A stretch of 64,000 nt of DNA from the NCBI RefSeq assembly GCF_023284045.1, contig NZ_JAKIKQ010000003.1, forward strand, positions 1 to 64,000. The letters run 5' to 3'. Below the pieces are notes generated by a model. It was not told the origin of the DNA, made no database searches, and worked only from the letters and a program-made list of their open reading frames with translations. The position numbers and the translations under genes are program-made. Below, one piece after another: positions 9,066 through 20,091 of this stretch. This DNA is from Shewanella kaireitica. Lineage in GTDB: Bacteria > Pseudomonadota > Gammaproteobacteria > Enterobacterales > Shewanellaceae. The stretch's first letter is position 1. The number at the start of each line of letters is the position of its first letter.

Positions 9066-10159
9066 TAACGCATTCCGATAACTGGTGTACTGCTATTCAC
9101 ATCCATATTCTGTGCACGGTGACGTAGTAAATGATCCATTAATACTATCGCTAACATTGCTTCTGCAATAGGTACAGCACGAATGCCTACGCAAGGGTCG
9201 TGCCTGCCTTTAGTGACCACTTCAGCTGAGTCACCTTGGGCCGTCATACTCTCGCCAGGCACGCTAATGCTTGAAGTAGGCTTCATTGCAATGTGGGCAA
9301 CAATTGGTTGGCCTGAAGAGATCCCACCGAGTATGCCGCCAGCATGGTTGGAAGCAAAACCTTCAGGTGACATCAAATCACGATGCTCAGAACCTTTTTG
9401 GTTGACCACTTCAAAACCATCACCAATTTCAACGCCTTTTACCGCATTAATGCCCATTAGAGCATGTGCCACTTCAGCATCTAATCGATCAAAAACCGGC
9501 TCACCTAAGCCAACAGGCACGCCAGTTGCTACCACGGTCACTTTAGCGCCAATTGAGTCGCCGCTCTTCTTAAGATCACGCATAAACTCATCCAAAGCTT
9601 CAAGCTTTGACGCATCAGGGAAGAAAAATGCATTTTTTTCTATCTCTTTAAAATCAACAGCTTCAGCTTTGATTGGTCCAAGCTGCGACAGGTAGGCATT
9701 AATCTCTACACCATGAACTTGTTTCAAATACTTTTTGGCAACTGCGCCTGCAGCCACTCGCATAGCAGTTTCACGCGCCGATGAACGACCACCGCCACGA
9801 TAATCTCTCACGCCATACTTTTGCAGGTAGGTGTAGTCAGCATGACCAGGACGGAACAGATCTTTTATGTTTGAGTAATCTTTGCTGCGCTGGTCAGTAT
9901 TTTCAATCAAAAGCCCAATTGAAGTTCCTGTTGTCTGTCCTTCAAACACGCCAGATAAGATGCGCACTTCATCGGGTTCACGACGAGCAGTAGTATATCG
10001 AGAGGTTCCTGGTCGGCGACGGTCTAGATCGTGCTGCATATCTGCTTCACTTAACTCAACACCTGGAGGACAACCATCAATAATACAACCTAAGGCGACT
10101 CCGTGACTCTCACCAAATGTAGTGACGACAAAATTTTGCCCAATACTGTTTCCCGACAT
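9065..10159 (-). CDS. aroC: Chorismate synthase
   Basis: Converts 5-enolpyruvylshikimate 3-phosphate to chorismate with reduced FMN, the last common step for aromatic amino acids, folate and quinones. The start is placed at the ATG ending at 10159 (product [20 protein letters not shown], 364 aa) because GAGGTG lies 10 bp upstream; an in-frame TTG six codons earlier has no ribosome site. Family signatures are present: GESHG near residue 17, RPGTSRYTT, the [10 protein letters not shown] segment and [14 protein letters not shown]. Its neighbour prmB lies upstream, as in E. coli. The stop overlaps the MFS start by 1 bp. Confidence 0.97.
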   Translation of the reverse strand: MSGNSIGQNFVVTTFGESHGVALGCIIDGCPPGVELSEADMQHDLDRRRPGTSRYTTARREPDEVRILSGVFEGQTTGTSIGLLIENTDQRSKDYSNIKDLFRPGHADYTYLQKYGVRDYRGGGRSSARETAMRVAAGAVAKKYLKQVHGVEINAYLSQLGPIKAEAVDFKEIEKNAFFFPDASKLEALDEFMRDLKKSGDSIGAKVTVVATGVPVGLGEPVFDRLDAEVAHALMGINAVKGVEIGDGFEVVNQKGSEHRDLMSPEGFASNHAGGILGGISSGQPIVAHIAMKPTSSISVPGESMTAQGDSAEVVTKGRHDPCVGIRAVPIAEAMLAIVLMDHLLRHRAQNMDVNSSTPVIGMR

Positions 10160-10263
10160 CGGTTTTCTACACCTCAATTTTCATAATTAGATTAGTACCT
10201 ACTCCACAAAAGAAGTAGGCACTCACATATAGCAGCCACATTAAGCTAGGTGGCTAACCGCTA

Positions 10264-11208
10264 TTATTCACTATCTTTGTAGATAACGAATAGTGATTCA
10301 TTCTCAACTAGCTGGTCGCGTGTGAGGATAAACACCCCATCACCACCATTTTCAAAGCTTGCCCAAGTGAATGGCACATCAGGGAATTGCTCAATGATAT
10401 GCACCATAGAGTTACCCACCTCAACCACCAACAAGCCATCTTCTGTGAGGTAATCCGCGGCATTAGCCAAGATACGCTTGGTTAAATCTAAACCATCACG
10501 ACCAGACGCTAAACCGATTTCAGGCTCATGATGATACTCATCAGGCATATCGCCGATATCTTCAGCATCAACATACGGAGGGTTTGATACAATCAAATCG
10601 TACTGTGGGCCTTTTGGAATCGCAGAGAATAGATCCGACTCCATTGGGAAGACTCTGTCCATAACGCCCAGTGTCTCGATATTAATCTGCGCTACTTCTA
10701 GCGCGTCATCACTAATATCCAATGCATCGACTTCAGCATCTTCGAATTCATAAGCACAGGCGATGGCAATACAGCCACTGCCCGTACATAGGTCCATCAC
10801 TCGATTAACTTGCTTGTTATATAACCAAGGGCTAAAGCGGTTAGCGATCAGCTCTGCAATTGGTGAACGTGGAACCAGCACTCTTTCATCAACATAAAAC
10901 TCTAAACCAGCAAACATCGCTTTATTAGTAAGATATGGAACAGGCAAACGCTCCCTTACTCGGCGAATGATTAACTCGACGATTTTGTGTTTTTCACTGA
11001 TCGTCAGGTTAGAGTGAATGACTTGTTGGCCAAGCTGTTCTGGCAGGTGTAATGCATGAAATACCAAGGCAATAGCTTCATCCCAAGCATTGTCAGTACC
11101 GTGCCCATAGTAAATATTTGCATCATTAAAACGACTGACGCCCCAGCGCAACATATCACCGATAGTTCTTAATTCATTAACGGCTTCATCAACAAAAATC
11201 TTATCCAA
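10264..11208 (-). CDS. prmB: Ribosomal protein L3 N5-glutamine methyltransferase
   Basis: SAM-dependent methylation of a conserved Gln in ribosomal protein L3. The 314-aa protein has a helical N-terminal domain and a class I methyltransferase domain: [12 protein letters not shown] at 139-150 (SAM loop) and NPPY at 209-212, the glutamine-methylase signature. The N-terminus without the PrmC-type layout, together with adjacency to aroC and divergence from smrB, support PrmB over PrmC. The start is TTG, with GGAG about 7 bp upstream; no better ATG is available in frame. Confidence 0.93.
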   Translation of the reverse strand: MDKIFVDEAVNELRTIGDMLRWGVSRFNDANIYYGHGTDNAWDEAIALVFHALHLPEQLGQQVIHSNLTISEKHKIVELIIRRVRERLPVPYLTNKAMFAGLEFYVDERVLVPRSPIAELIANRFSPWLYNKQVNRVMDLCTGSGCIAIACAYEFEDAEVDALDISDDALEVAQINIETLGVMDRVFPMESDLFSAIPKGPQYDLIVSNPPYVDAEDIGDMPDEYHHEPEIGLASGRDGLDLTKRILANAADYLTEDGLLVVEVGNSMVHIIEQFPDVPFTWASFENGGDGVFILTRDQLVENESLFVIYKDSE

Positions 11209-11287
11209 AATTCACTCCAACGTTTTTATTCCGACTCATTGTAACTGAACTCTATTCATATGGCATCGGATTCAATAAAATACCCTT

Positions 11288-11818
11288 ATGAATAAAAAAA
11301 CAGATAAAGATGAATTGGCACTATTTGCCGAGCTGACAAAGGGCATGAAACCTTTGGAGCAAAACAAACGCCACTTCAAAACTGCACCGAAAGATCGCAA
11401 AGTCGTTGAAGAAAAAGAGCAACAGTTACACGCTGACAGCTTCTTTTCAGATACTTATCAACCTTTGCTGCCAGAAAATGGTCCAATGAAGTGGGCAAGA
11501 GACGATGTTGATAGCTTTGAGGTTAAGCGTCTGCGACGTGGCGATTACGCTCCAGATCTTTTATTAGATCTGCACGGTATGCGGCAATCAGAAGCAAAGC
11601 TAGAACTTGCAGCACTGATCCAAGCCTGTGTAAAACAGCAAAGTCACTGTTGCTGCATTATGCATGGCCATGGAACTGGGATTTTAAAGCAGAATATTCC
11701 GATGTGGTTAGCGCAGCATCCCCATGTAAAAGCATTCCACCAAGCGACTAAAGAATGGGGTGGTGATGCAGCCTTACTGGTACTCATCGACATCGGCGAT
11801 CTTCCTTATCGTCGTTGA
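11288..11818 (+). CDS. smrB: Ribosome rescue endonuclease SmrB
   Basis: Smr-domain nuclease. In E. coli SmrB (YfcN) cleaves mRNA at collided ribosomes. The 176-aa protein has an N-terminal extension (residues 1-85) and a C-terminal Smr domain with LLLDLHGM at about 91-98 and the HGHGTGILK motif at about 126-134, both characteristic. Divergent from prmB, as in E. coli. A bidirectional terminator separates it from convergent sixA. Confidence 0.93.
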   Translation: MNKKTDKDELALFAELTKGMKPLEQNKRHFKTAPKDRKVVEEKEQQLHADSFFSDTYQPLLPENGPMKWARDDVDSFEVKRLRRGDYAPDLLLDLHGMRQSEAKLELAALIQACVKQQSHCCCIMHGHGTGILKQNIPMWLAQHPHVKAFHQATKEWGGDAALLVLIDIGDLPYRR

Positions 11819-11840
11819 GAAAATGATTTTACAGCCATAA

Positions 11841-11867
11841 AAAATGAGTCCATTTGGACTCATTTTT
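11841..11867. terminator. Bidirectional terminator smrB/sixA
   Basis: AAAATGAGTCC / GGACTCATTTT stem with an ATTT loop, an A-run before and T-run after. Lies between convergent smrB and sixA. Confidence 0.85.
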
Positions 11868-11888
11868 AAGCTATCAATTAAAACATTA

Positions 11889-12359
11889 TTAACCAATCAT
11901 ATGCGGCGCATACTGCCACTCTAATGACGTATTCCCTGCTGTCTTTGTGATCAGTGTGGTACCTGAAGTCGCAAACAGTGGTGGCTCAATCCCTGGGACC
12001 AATTCACTCACTAAATAACCCAATAACGGCATATGCGCTAAAACCAGTACATTGTCTGCTTCATAGTGTTCAGCATAGGCAACAATGGTATCGGCGACAG
12101 TTGCAGGATCGCCTGCAGGAACAAGTTCATCAAGGGTTAGCCATTTTCTAGGCTTTGGAAAGTGCTTCTGCACCTCTTGCCAACTTTGTTGTGCACGTAA
12201 ATATGGGCTCACCAAAACTAAATCAAATTCAGTAACGCTCTGCCCTAACCAATTACTCATCAAGCCAGTGTGCTGGCGGCCTAAGTCAGTTAATGTACGC
12301 TCTCTATCTGAGTGTGCATTAAAACCTGCTTCACCATGTCGCATTAAAAATAGCTGCAT
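11889..12359 (-). CDS. sixA: Phosphohistidine phosphatase SixA
   Basis: A histidine-phosphatase-superfamily protein, 156 aa. In E. coli SixA dephosphorylates a phosphohistidine (ArcB HPt, NPr). The catalytic RHGE motif is at residues 7-10, with a second His in VLALAHMPLLG near residue 109. In E. coli sixA sits next to fadJ; here an 8-9-kb block separates them. GGAG lies 11 bp before the ATG. Confidence 0.92.
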   Translation of the reverse strand: MQLFLMRHGEAGFNAHSDRERTLTDLGRQHTGLMSNWLGQSVTEFDLVLVSPYLRAQQSWQEVQKHFPKPRKWLTLDELVPAGDPATVADTIVAYAEHYEADNVLVLAHMPLLGYLVSELVPGIEPPLFATSGTTLITKTAGNTSLEWQYAPHMIG

Positions 12360-12762
12360 ACTTCGTGGCTACTCCCAATTTTTATTGTTATTGGCTAATT
12401 GTAGTCTGAATATTGACAGCAACATACCGTTTTTTGTTAATAATTAGTCGAATAGCACATAGTCACGCTTTAGGATAAATACCATTGTTACCCGTTCCTG
12501 CAACTACCCAGCTAAAATTGCCCCAAATTTAGCCAAACAGAAAGGTTTATTTACTGTTTAGCCAGCTTGTGTTTGAAGATAAGTAAAAATGATGGCAAGT
12601 TAAGTTATTACAGCAAACTTGAACACCTCCCAACACATGCTTAGCCGCCAAGAAGTCATGCAGCTACTTGATGGGAATTAGGTTTTACCCGTGCTTTATC
12701 TGTAAGTGATTACTAAAATAAGTATCTAGGTTTATGCTGTTCGATCCATTGGAGCAATACTT
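12360..12762. other. 403-bp intergenic region, no gene recognised
   Basis: Divergent promoter region between sixA and the M16 protease gene. AT-rich. A 14-codon ORF (12637-12681) exists without a ribosome site. No convincing operator or RNA structure was seen. A TTG start with GGAG opens the downstream gene. Confidence 0.6.
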
Positions 12763-15552
12763 TTGCCAACAAACAAAAAAGTTATCACTAGTCCAAATGA
12801 CCACCGCAAGTATCGTAGCTTAACCTTAGATAATGGGTTATCGGTACTGCTAGTCGAAGATTGTCAGTCAACCGAAGCCGCTGCATCGATGGCAGTAGCT
12901 GTAGGTCATTTCGACGATCCTGTCGCTCGCCCTGGCATGGCTCACTTTCTTGAACATATGCTTTTTTTGGGGACAGAGAAGTTTCCTCAAGCTGGCGAGT
13001 ATTCAGCCTTTATTAACCAGCATGGCGGCAGTAATAACGCCTGGACAGGCACTGAGCACACTAACTTTTTTTATAGCATTAACGCTGCACAATTTGAAGA
13101 ATCACTGGACAGGTTCAGTCAGTTTTTCGTCGCGCCTTTGTTCGATGTCGCGCTAGTAGAGCGAGAGCGACATGCCATTGAGTCAGAATTTAGCATGAAG
13201 CTAAAGGACGATATTCGTCGTGTCTATCAGGTGCAAAAAGAGACCGTCAATCCAGCTCATCCATTTTCAAAGTTCTCTGTCGGCAATTTAGAAACATTAG
13301 CAGGCGATGAATCAGAATTAAGAGCTGAGTTAATCGCTTTTTATAAAGAGAAGTACAGCGCAAACAAAATGACGTTGTGCATTGTTGCGCCAAACAAACT
13401 AGATGAATTAGTCAAACTAGCTGAGCGTTATTTTGGCCAAATAGAACATCGTAAATTAGTAGTGCAGTACCCGGACACGCCTATTTATCTAACCGAACAG
13501 CTTCAATCAAAAATCAATATCGTCCCGCTAAAAGAGCAAAGACGAATTGCGATTACATTTGCCTTACCGGCCCTTGAGACTTTCTACAAACACAAACCAT
13601 TGACGTTTATCAGCCATCTTCTGGGCTACGAAGGAAAAGGCAGTTTACTCTCTTACTTGAAAGAACAAGGTCTTGCGAATAACCTGTCTGCAGGTGGCGG
13701 TATTAATGGCTACAACTTCAAAGATTACAATATCAGTATTCAACTGACAGACCGAGGTTTAAACAACCTCAAGCTCGTTATTGACTGTGCTTTTGAATAT
13801 ATTGCCTTGATTAAAGAACATGGACTTGAAGATTGGCGATACGGTGAAAGAGCTGCGTTACTCAAGGTCGCGTTTCAATACCAAGAGCAAGTAAAAGCAT
13901 TAGATTTAGCAAGCCATTTAAGCATAAACATGCACCACTACGATATTGAAGATGTTGTATACGGCGATTATCGAATGGATGGTCTCAACCTTGCTGAAAC
14001 AGAGCAGCTTTTGGCATTGATGACACCAACTAATATGCGGTTACAGCTTATTGCTCCTGAACTTGATACTGATAAACAAGCCGCTTGGTACCACTCTCCT
14101 TATCAAATACGACCAATTCCCCTGGATGATTTAACACGTTGGTCAACGCCTAATGTACGCCCCGAATTAACACTACCAGCAGCAAATCCATTCATTATCG
14201 ATCACTGTGTAGCCAGAGCGGAGAAAAGCAATGGCACTGTCCCCCAAGTCGTTGCTCAAGAAGATGGTTATCGGATCTGGCACAGAAAAGATGATGAGTT
14301 TAATGTCCCTAAAGGGCATTTGTATCTATCATTAGACTCAGCTCAAGCAGCCGCCTCGCCAAAGCACGCAGCATTAACAAGACTATACGTTGAGATGCTG
14401 CTCGATTACTTAACCGAATTCACCTATCAGGCTGAAGTCGCCGGGCTTAGCTATAATATCTATCCCCATCAAGGTGGTATAACGCTTCACTTAACTGGAT
14501 TCACCGGCAAACAACAAGCGCTGTTATCTCTTGTGATTGAAAAAGCACGAGAACGAAACTTTACCCAAAGTCGTTTCGAACTAATTAAAAGACAAATATT
14601 ACGCAGTTGGTATAACCATACTCAAGCAAAGCCAATATCCCAGCTCTTTACCAGCTTGACTGTCACGTTGCAAAAACGCAGCTTTGAACCAGCCCGTATG
14701 GCTGAATTTCTGGAAGAGATAACCCTTGAAGATCTGCATGCACATGTCAAAAGTTTTTATGAAAAGGTGCATCTAGAGGGCTTGGTTTACGGTGACTGGT
14801 TGGAGAGTGAAGCAAAAGCACTTGGTATTAAACTTGATAAAATCCTATCGTTAGTAACCTCTCCGAGTGCAGAGTCTTCCAGAGAGTTAATTGATCTCAC
14901 GAATAAAGGTACCCTGTTAAGAGAGATCCCAGTCGAACACCAAGACAGTAGTATTATTGTCTATTATCAGTCTGATACCGCGACTCCTGATAATATGGCA
15001 GTGTTAAGTCTGCTAAACCATACGATGTCTTCAACCTTTTTCCATGAGTTGAGAACCCAAAGGCAGCTAGGCTATATGGTAGGAACGGGATACCTACCTC
15101 TTAATCGCTACCCCGGTATCATTTTCTATATCCAATCGCCTAGCACGGGCCCACAGATTTTGCTCGAGGCCATTGACGAGTTTATCGCAGACTTTACTTA
15201 TGCCATCTTACAAATAACCAATGAGCAATGGGAAGCGACCAAAACAGGTCTAATTAACCAAGTGATGGAGCACGACTCAAACCTTAAAACGCGCAGTCAG
15301 CGCTATTGGTCAAGCATAGGTAATAAAGACTTTCAGTTTAACCAACGCGAACTAGTAGTCGCGCAAATTAAAACCTTAACACGTTCTGATTTAATCAAAT
15401 TCATTATGAACAAAATGCGTACTAAGCACTGCGACAGACTGGTACTGTTTAGCACTGGAGAGTCTCATCAAGATCAAACTCCACTAGAGTCCAACAATAT
15501 GATTCTAGATCTTAGAGCCTTCAAACTTAAAGCAGAACAATTTGATTACTAA
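12763..15552 (+). CDS. Insulysin/pitrilysin-type M16 zinc protease
   Basis: A large (929 aa) metallopeptidase of family M16A (pitrilysin, insulin-degrading enzyme). These are clamshell enzymes that degrade peptides enclosed between two homologous halves. The inverted zinc motif HFLEH is at residues 61-65, followed by LFLGT, and the distal Glu ligand is in ERHAIESEF (about 142). Length matches full M16A. The start is TTG, with GGAG 8 bp upstream; an upstream ATG at 12734 is out of frame. No signal peptide is obvious, so it may be cytosolic, unlike E. coli PtrA. It opens the accessory block between sixA and fadJ. Confidence 0.92.
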   Translation: MPTNKKVITSPNDHRKYRSLTLDNGLSVLLVEDCQSTEAAASMAVAVGHFDDPVARPGMAHFLEHMLFLGTEKFPQAGEYSAFINQHGGSNNAWTGTEHTNFFYSINAAQFEESLDRFSQFFVAPLFDVALVERERHAIESEFSMKLKDDIRRVYQVQKETVNPAHPFSKFSVGNLETLAGDESELRAELIAFYKEKYSANKMTLCIVAPNKLDELVKLAERYFGQIEHRKLVVQYPDTPIYLTEQLQSKINIVPLKEQRRIAITFALPALETFYKHKPLTFISHLLGYEGKGSLLSYLKEQGLANNLSAGGGINGYNFKDYNISIQLTDRGLNNLKLVIDCAFEYIALIKEHGLEDWRYGERAALLKVAFQYQEQVKALDLASHLSINMHHYDIEDVVYGDYRMDGLNLAETEQLLALMTPTNMRLQLIAPELDTDKQAAWYHSPYQIRPIPLDDLTRWSTPNVRPELTLPAANPFIIDHCVARAEKSNGTVPQVVAQEDGYRIWHRKDDEFNVPKGHLYLSLDSAQAAASPKHAALTRLYVEMLLDYLTEFTYQAEVAGLSYNIYPHQGGITLHLTGFTGKQQALLSLVIEKARERNFTQSRFELIKRQILRSWYNHTQAKPISQLFTSLTVTLQKRSFEPARMAEFLEEITLEDLHAHVKSFYEKVHLEGLVYGDWLESEAKALGIKLDKILSLVTSPSAESSRELIDLTNKGTLLREIPVEHQDSSIIVYYQSDTATPDNMAVLSLLNHTMSSTFFHELRTQRQLGYMVGTGYLPLNRYPGIIFYIQSPSTGPQILLEAIDEFIADFTYAILQITNEQWEATKTGLINQVMEHDSNLKTRSQRYWSSIGNKDFQFNQRELVVAQIKTLTRSDLIKFIMNKMRTKHCDRLVLFSTGESHQDQTPLESNNMILDLRAFKLKAEQFDY

Positions 15553-15719
15553 CGACTATAATTTCAATGATAACTTGTGGCATAGATAAAGCCGAGCCAC
15601 TTCGTTATCCAGGGCTAAAGGGAACAAGAAACACTAAAAACAAGCTAAATGGACAGATATCATACTGAAAGGACACTAATAATGATAATTAGCTACAAAA
15701 TACACGAAGGTTTTTGACA

Positions 15720-18700
15720 ATGACTTCACTTTCTGAAAAAGTGAGTATTATCCCCTGTTGCCTTATGACATTGACTAAAAATAAAATTAAAAATATGCCT
15801 AAGACATTACTAAAAGTTGTACTTTTTTTGCTCGCCTCTTTTGTCCCGATACAGCCCTCTTTAGCATTTACGCTAAACTCTGTATCGTTAGGTGTACCTG
15901 AGGGGCTCTCCCAGAGCAATGTAACCTCTATAGTAGAAGATGCTGATGGTTATGTCTGGGTAGGAACCGTCAATGGACTCAACAGGTACGATGGTAATGA
16001 ATTTCGCCATTACTTTCCCTCAGAAAGAAATGAATTAGCAAGCGCCTTCATTCGCAGCCTATATATTAGCCACTCTGGAGCTATGTACATAGGAACAGAT
16101 AAAGGTTTATCAGTTTATGACCCTATCCAAGATAAATTTATAGCCTCAAAAAGTCTAGGATTTGAAATAAGTGAAGCTATATGGACAATACATGAATATG
16201 ATGACAACATTTTTATTGGAACCGAAAATGCTATTTATATTGTGAGTCAACTCAGTAATAACAAATTACTATTGAAAAATAAATATTCAGGTGATTTTGG
16301 TTCTGTAAAAAAAATACTTTTCTTTGAGAGTGAAATGGTTATTAGAAACTATGCCGGTGATATTTACTCCATTTCTAATGATGTTACCTTAATAAATGAA
16401 AAAGTTAATTCCATTGGCATTATCAACAACCAACTTTATGCATTTAAAGATGAAGGAACTTTCAATTATAACAATAGTTCTTGGTCAAAAGTAGGTTCTA
16501 AATCATACATAAGCACGGCAAATAATGAAAACTTTAACCTGGGGCTAAATAAGAGATCTATTTTCAACATTGATAAAATATCAAGCCCTGAATCACTTGG
16601 TGAAATCAATATACCTGAGAAGAACTTAGAGCACCCTCAAATAATAAGAGGATTAACAAAAACCTTCATACTAAACCAAAATAGTGGACTAATAGTCATT
16701 GATGACAATAGCAACTTAGTTAGAAGTCGTTTAATCGACAATGGTAATGTTTGGTCTGTATCTTCCACGCAAAAATCAAATATAATTGTTGCAGCTGACG
16801 ACCCATTTATTCGTATATTTAATCCAGAATTTAAACTTTTGAGTAAATATGACTCTCAGGCAAAAGGGCCTAAGTCAGCAGTTCAAATTAGCAACATGAT
16901 TTACATAGCCAGTACTAAAGGACTATCTTCTTTAAATACTCAAACAGGTGCGCTAGAGACTATTGTTAGAGGTACATTTTTCACAATAAAAGTTAAAAGC
17001 GATGGTAGTAGTTTATTCGTTGGCTCAACATCTGGAAAAATATTACAATACTATTTAGATACTGGTTTCATACAAGAATACAATGTCGACCTTGGAAACC
17101 CAATATTTGATATAAAAGAATATAAGAGTAGTTTATTGATTGCAACTCAAGGAGGTTTATTTAAGCTGGACAATAGCTTTGTAACACCACTTTATACAAA
17201 GCAATTAGTAGTTAGTGTTAATACCTTTGGTGATAAAATCCTATTTGGAACAGGAACAAGCTTACTAGAATTAGAGGAAGATACAAAACTAGTCAAAGAA
17301 ATTTACAACAACGATAAACCTATATTTTCCATCACTCAAAACATTAAATATATAATAGCGACATCTATAAAAGAAATTATAGTTAGGAACAAAGAAGATG
17401 GGAGCACTTACATTTTAAATAAGGAACTAGGAATTCAAGATGAATATAATGCTCAAGCAATCCTAAATGACAATGAAAACATATACATTGGGGGGATATT
17501 AGGTATTAGCATTTTATCTACAGAAAGATTAAATCAATACTTGTCTGAGCATCAGTCACCTGAAGTGAATTTAAATGAGCTCCTAATATTTAACATCCCT
17601 GAAAACACAAGTGGTAGCATCCTAAATAAAAAGATAAACGTAACAGAGAAAATAACAATAAAATATTCTGATTATCCTTTTACATTAACATTTAACAGTC
17701 CTAAAAGTTCGCTTAAAAATATTAGCTATATCTACCAAATGCGCGGCCTTTCAGATTCACTTATCAACTCTAAAGGAATTAACTCTGCAACTTATACAAA
17801 TCTATCACCCGATGATTATGAATTTGCGGTTTACGCAATCGATCCTGTTACAGGACAAGCTGGAGAAGAAAAAACACTTAAAATAGAAATCACTCCTCCG
17901 TGGTGGTTATCAACTCCAGCTAAAGCTTTATACTTCTTAGTCGTGCTTTTAATATCCATTGCAATAATAAAAATTTCGATGAGAAGAAGGGTGGTTCAAA
18001 GACAGATAGCTAAAAGTGAAGAGCGGCTGAAACTGTCACTGTGGGGTAGTGGTGATGAGATGTGGGATTGGGACATTGAGACAGGACAAATATATCGCTC
18101 AAATATTTGGGGCTCGTTAGAATTTCCAAGAGATGGTCAACGCTCTGGTCAAGAGGGGGAAGAGAGTAATATTCATCCTATGGACCAAATTCGAGTGCGC
18201 GATGCCTTGAATAAGCATTTCTATGGCGAGACTGATCATTTTGAAGCGGCGTACCGAGTTAAAGGCAAGTCTGACGACTGGGTGTGGATTTTGGATCGTG
18301 CCAAAATTGTCGAGCGCGATGAGAATGACAATGCACTGCGTATGACAGGTACGATCAAAAATATTAGTAATTTTAAACAAGCTGAAGAGCAACTGAGACT
18401 TTTTGAGCGGGCGATTCAAAATATCTCTGAAGGTATGTTTATTTTAGATAGCGAGTTCTGTTTTGTAGAGGTAAATGAAGCCTGTTGCGACCTTTCAATG
18501 CTAAGTAAAAAAGATTTTATTGGCACACTGTTTAATTTTGACCTTTATCCAGACAGTTACTCCGAACAGATCCGTTCTATATTAAAGCAGCAAGGTCGAT
18601 GGAGTAATGAAGTCGAATCAGCTCGTGGTAATGGCACCAGCTTTTTAATGGAATTAACTATCGATGCCATTTACGACGAACAGGGTGAATTGTCTCACTA

Positions 18701-20075
18701 TGTTGGTATTTTTTCTGATGTCAGTCGACGTAAGCAGCAGGAAGAGGAGCTAAGAAAGCTTACCAATAACGACTTGCTAACCAACCTCCCCAACCGCTCT
18801 AACCTTATGGTGACACTCGGTAACTTGGTGAAAAGAGATTCTCACCATACATTAATGGTTTTGGATCTTGATAACTTTAAGAAAATTAACGACTCCTTGG
18901 GTCATCAAGTCGGCGATGAACTGCTTATTCTTGTTTCTGAGCGAATTCAAGCCGCCGTGCCGCATCACACCAGTATTTATCGTTTAGGCGGAGATGAGTT
19001 CGCTATTTTGATTGATAAAAACCCTGATATAGGCGTAAGCGCAGTTATCGCGAAAACAGTCATCCACGCCTTTGAAACCGCTTTTCAACTGTCCGCTGAA
19101 AAAGTCGTGGTTGGGGTTAGTATCGGTATCGTTTTGTACCCTGAAGATGATCAAAATGAACAAGCCCTGCTGCGTAAAGCCGATATTGCGATGTACCATG
19201 CTAAATCTGCTGGAGGTAATCGCTATCAATTTTATTCAGAATCACTCAACAAGAATGCGATTAGACAGTTAGAGGTAGAAAACCTTATTCGTGAAGGCAT
19301 TAAAGATGATCTGTTTGAAGTGTATTACCAACCAAAAATAGATTTGAAAACAGGTAATATGGCTGGTATGGAAGCACTGGTTCGCTTAAACCATCCCGAG
19401 CATGGCTTAATTCCGCCTAACAGCTTTATCCCGCTAGCCGAGGAGAACGGACTCATCGTTGAGATTGGTGATATAGTCCTCAAGAAAGCGTGTTTTGCAG
19501 CGCAAAAATGGCGCTCCCAAGGGTTATTTAACGGACGTGTGGCGGTCAATTTATCATCAAAGCAGTTTGCTCTGCCCGATCTTCAACAGCGTATTGAATC
19601 TGTGTTACGCCTAACTCAGTTGCCAGCAGCAAACTTAGAACTTGAAATAACCGAAGGAACGGTAATTCGTGAACCAGAGAAAGCGATAAAAGTGATGCAG
19701 CAGCTATCAAAAATGGGGGTAAGTTTAGCCCTCGATGACTTTGGTACCGGTTACTCTTCGTTGTCATATTTAAAGCGTTTTCCAATCCATACTCTTAAGA
19801 TTGATAAAGCATTCGTTGATGATATCGATAAATCCGATCGCGACTTAAAAATGGTCGATTCAATTATCACTATCGCTCATAACATGGGGCTTTCAGTGGT
19901 TGGTGAAGGCGTAGAAGAAACGTCTCAATTGAGTATTTTACGAGCACTAAAATGTGAAGAGATCCAAGGCTATATTTATAGCAAAGCAGTCACCGAACAT
20001 GAGTTCACCAACCTCTTACATAATGATACCAATGCTAAGCCATTGAAAGCTGTCTCACTAAATAAAGCGCAATAA
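15720..20075 (+). CDS. Periplasmic beta-propeller sensor with PAS, GGDEF and EAL domains
   Basis: A predicted inner-membrane protein (1451 aa) that could make and/or degrade cyclic di-GMP. Order: signal/anchor segment (about 25-47); Reg_prop-type propeller repeats (first VTSIVEDADGYVWVGTVNGL) to about 600; Y_Y_Y-like domain about 640-725; a membrane helix about 735-757; two PAS-like modules (about 765-1010); GGDEF (RLGGDEFAIL, about residue 1090) and EAL (EALVRL about 1218; DDFGTGYSS; GEGVEE). Both catalytic signatures are complete. ATG at 15720 has GAAGG 9 bp upstream; the TTG two codons earlier is less likely. The periplasmic half is strikingly AT-rich compared with the cytoplasmic half. 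The repeat-protein gene follows after 79 bp. Confidence 0.93.
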   Translation: MTSLSEKVSIIPCCLMTLTKNKIKNMPKTLLKVVLFLLASFVPIQPSLAFTLNSVSLGVPEGLSQSNVTSIVEDADGYVWVGTVNGLNRYDGNEFRHYFPSERNELASAFIRSLYISHSGAMYIGTDKGLSVYDPIQDKFIASKSLGFEISEAIWTIHEYDDNIFIGTENAIYIVSQLSNNKLLLKNKYSGDFGSVKKILFFESEMVIRNYAGDIYSISNDVTLINEKVNSIGIINNQLYAFKDEGTFNYNNSSWSKVGSKSYISTANNENFNLGLNKRSIFNIDKISSPESLGEINIPEKNLEHPQIIRGLTKTFILNQNSGLIVIDDNSNLVRSRLIDNGNVWSVSSTQKSNIIVAADDPFIRIFNPEFKLLSKYDSQAKGPKSAVQISNMIYIASTKGLSSLNTQTGALETIVRGTFFTIKVKSDGSSLFVGSTSGKILQYYLDTGFIQEYNVDLGNPIFDIKEYKSSLLIATQGGLFKLDNSFVTPLYTKQLVVSVNTFGDKILFGTGTSLLELEEDTKLVKEIYNNDKPIFSITQNIKYIIATSIKEIIVRNKEDGSTYILNKELGIQDEYNAQAILNDNENIYIGGILGISILSTERLNQYLSEHQSPEVNLNELLIFNIPENTSGSILNKKINVTEKITIKYSDYPFTLTFNSPKSSLKNISYIYQMRGLSDSLINSKGINSATYTNLSPDDYEFAVYAIDPVTGQAGEEKTLKIEITPPWWLSTPAKALYFLVVLLISIAIIKISMRRRVVQRQIAKSEERLKLSLWGSGDEMWDWDIETGQIYRSNIWGSLEFPRDGQRSGQEGEESNIHPMDQIRVRDALNKHFYGETDHFEAAYRVKGKSDDWVWILDRAKIVERDENDNALRMTGTIKNISNFKQAEEQLRLFERAIQNISEGMFILDSEFCFVEVNEACCDLSMLSKKDFIGTLFNFDLYPDSYSEQIRSILKQQGRWSNEVESARGNGTSFLMELTIDAIYDEQGELSHYVGIFSDVSRRKQQEEELRKLTNNDLLTNLPNRSNLMVTLGNLVKRDSHHTLMVLDLDNFKKINDSLGHQVGDELLILVSERIQAAVPHHTSIYRLGGDEFAILIDKNPDIGVSAVIAKTVIHAFETAFQLSAEKVVVGVSIGIVLYPEDDQNEQALLRKADIAMYHAKSAGGNRYQFYSESLNKNAIRQLEVENLIREGIKDDLFEVYYQPKIDLKTGNMAGMEALVRLNHPEHGLIPPNSFIPLAEENGLIVEIGDIVLKKACFAAQKWRSQGLFNGRVAVNLSSKQFALPDLQQRIESVLRLTQLPAANLELEITEGTVIREPEKAIKVMQQLSKMGVSLALDDFGTGYSSLSYLKRFPIHTLKIDKAFVDDIDKSDRDLKMVDSIITIAHNMGLSVVGEGVEETSQLSILRALKCEEIQGYIYSKAVTEHEFTNLLHNDTNAKPLKAVSLNKAQ

Positions 20076-20091
20076 CTCAACCATGTAAACA

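Noticed and set aside
12637..12681. 14-codon ORF upstream of the M16 protease gene
   Set aside because: No ribosome site and no recognisable sequence; chance ORF of this size is expected.
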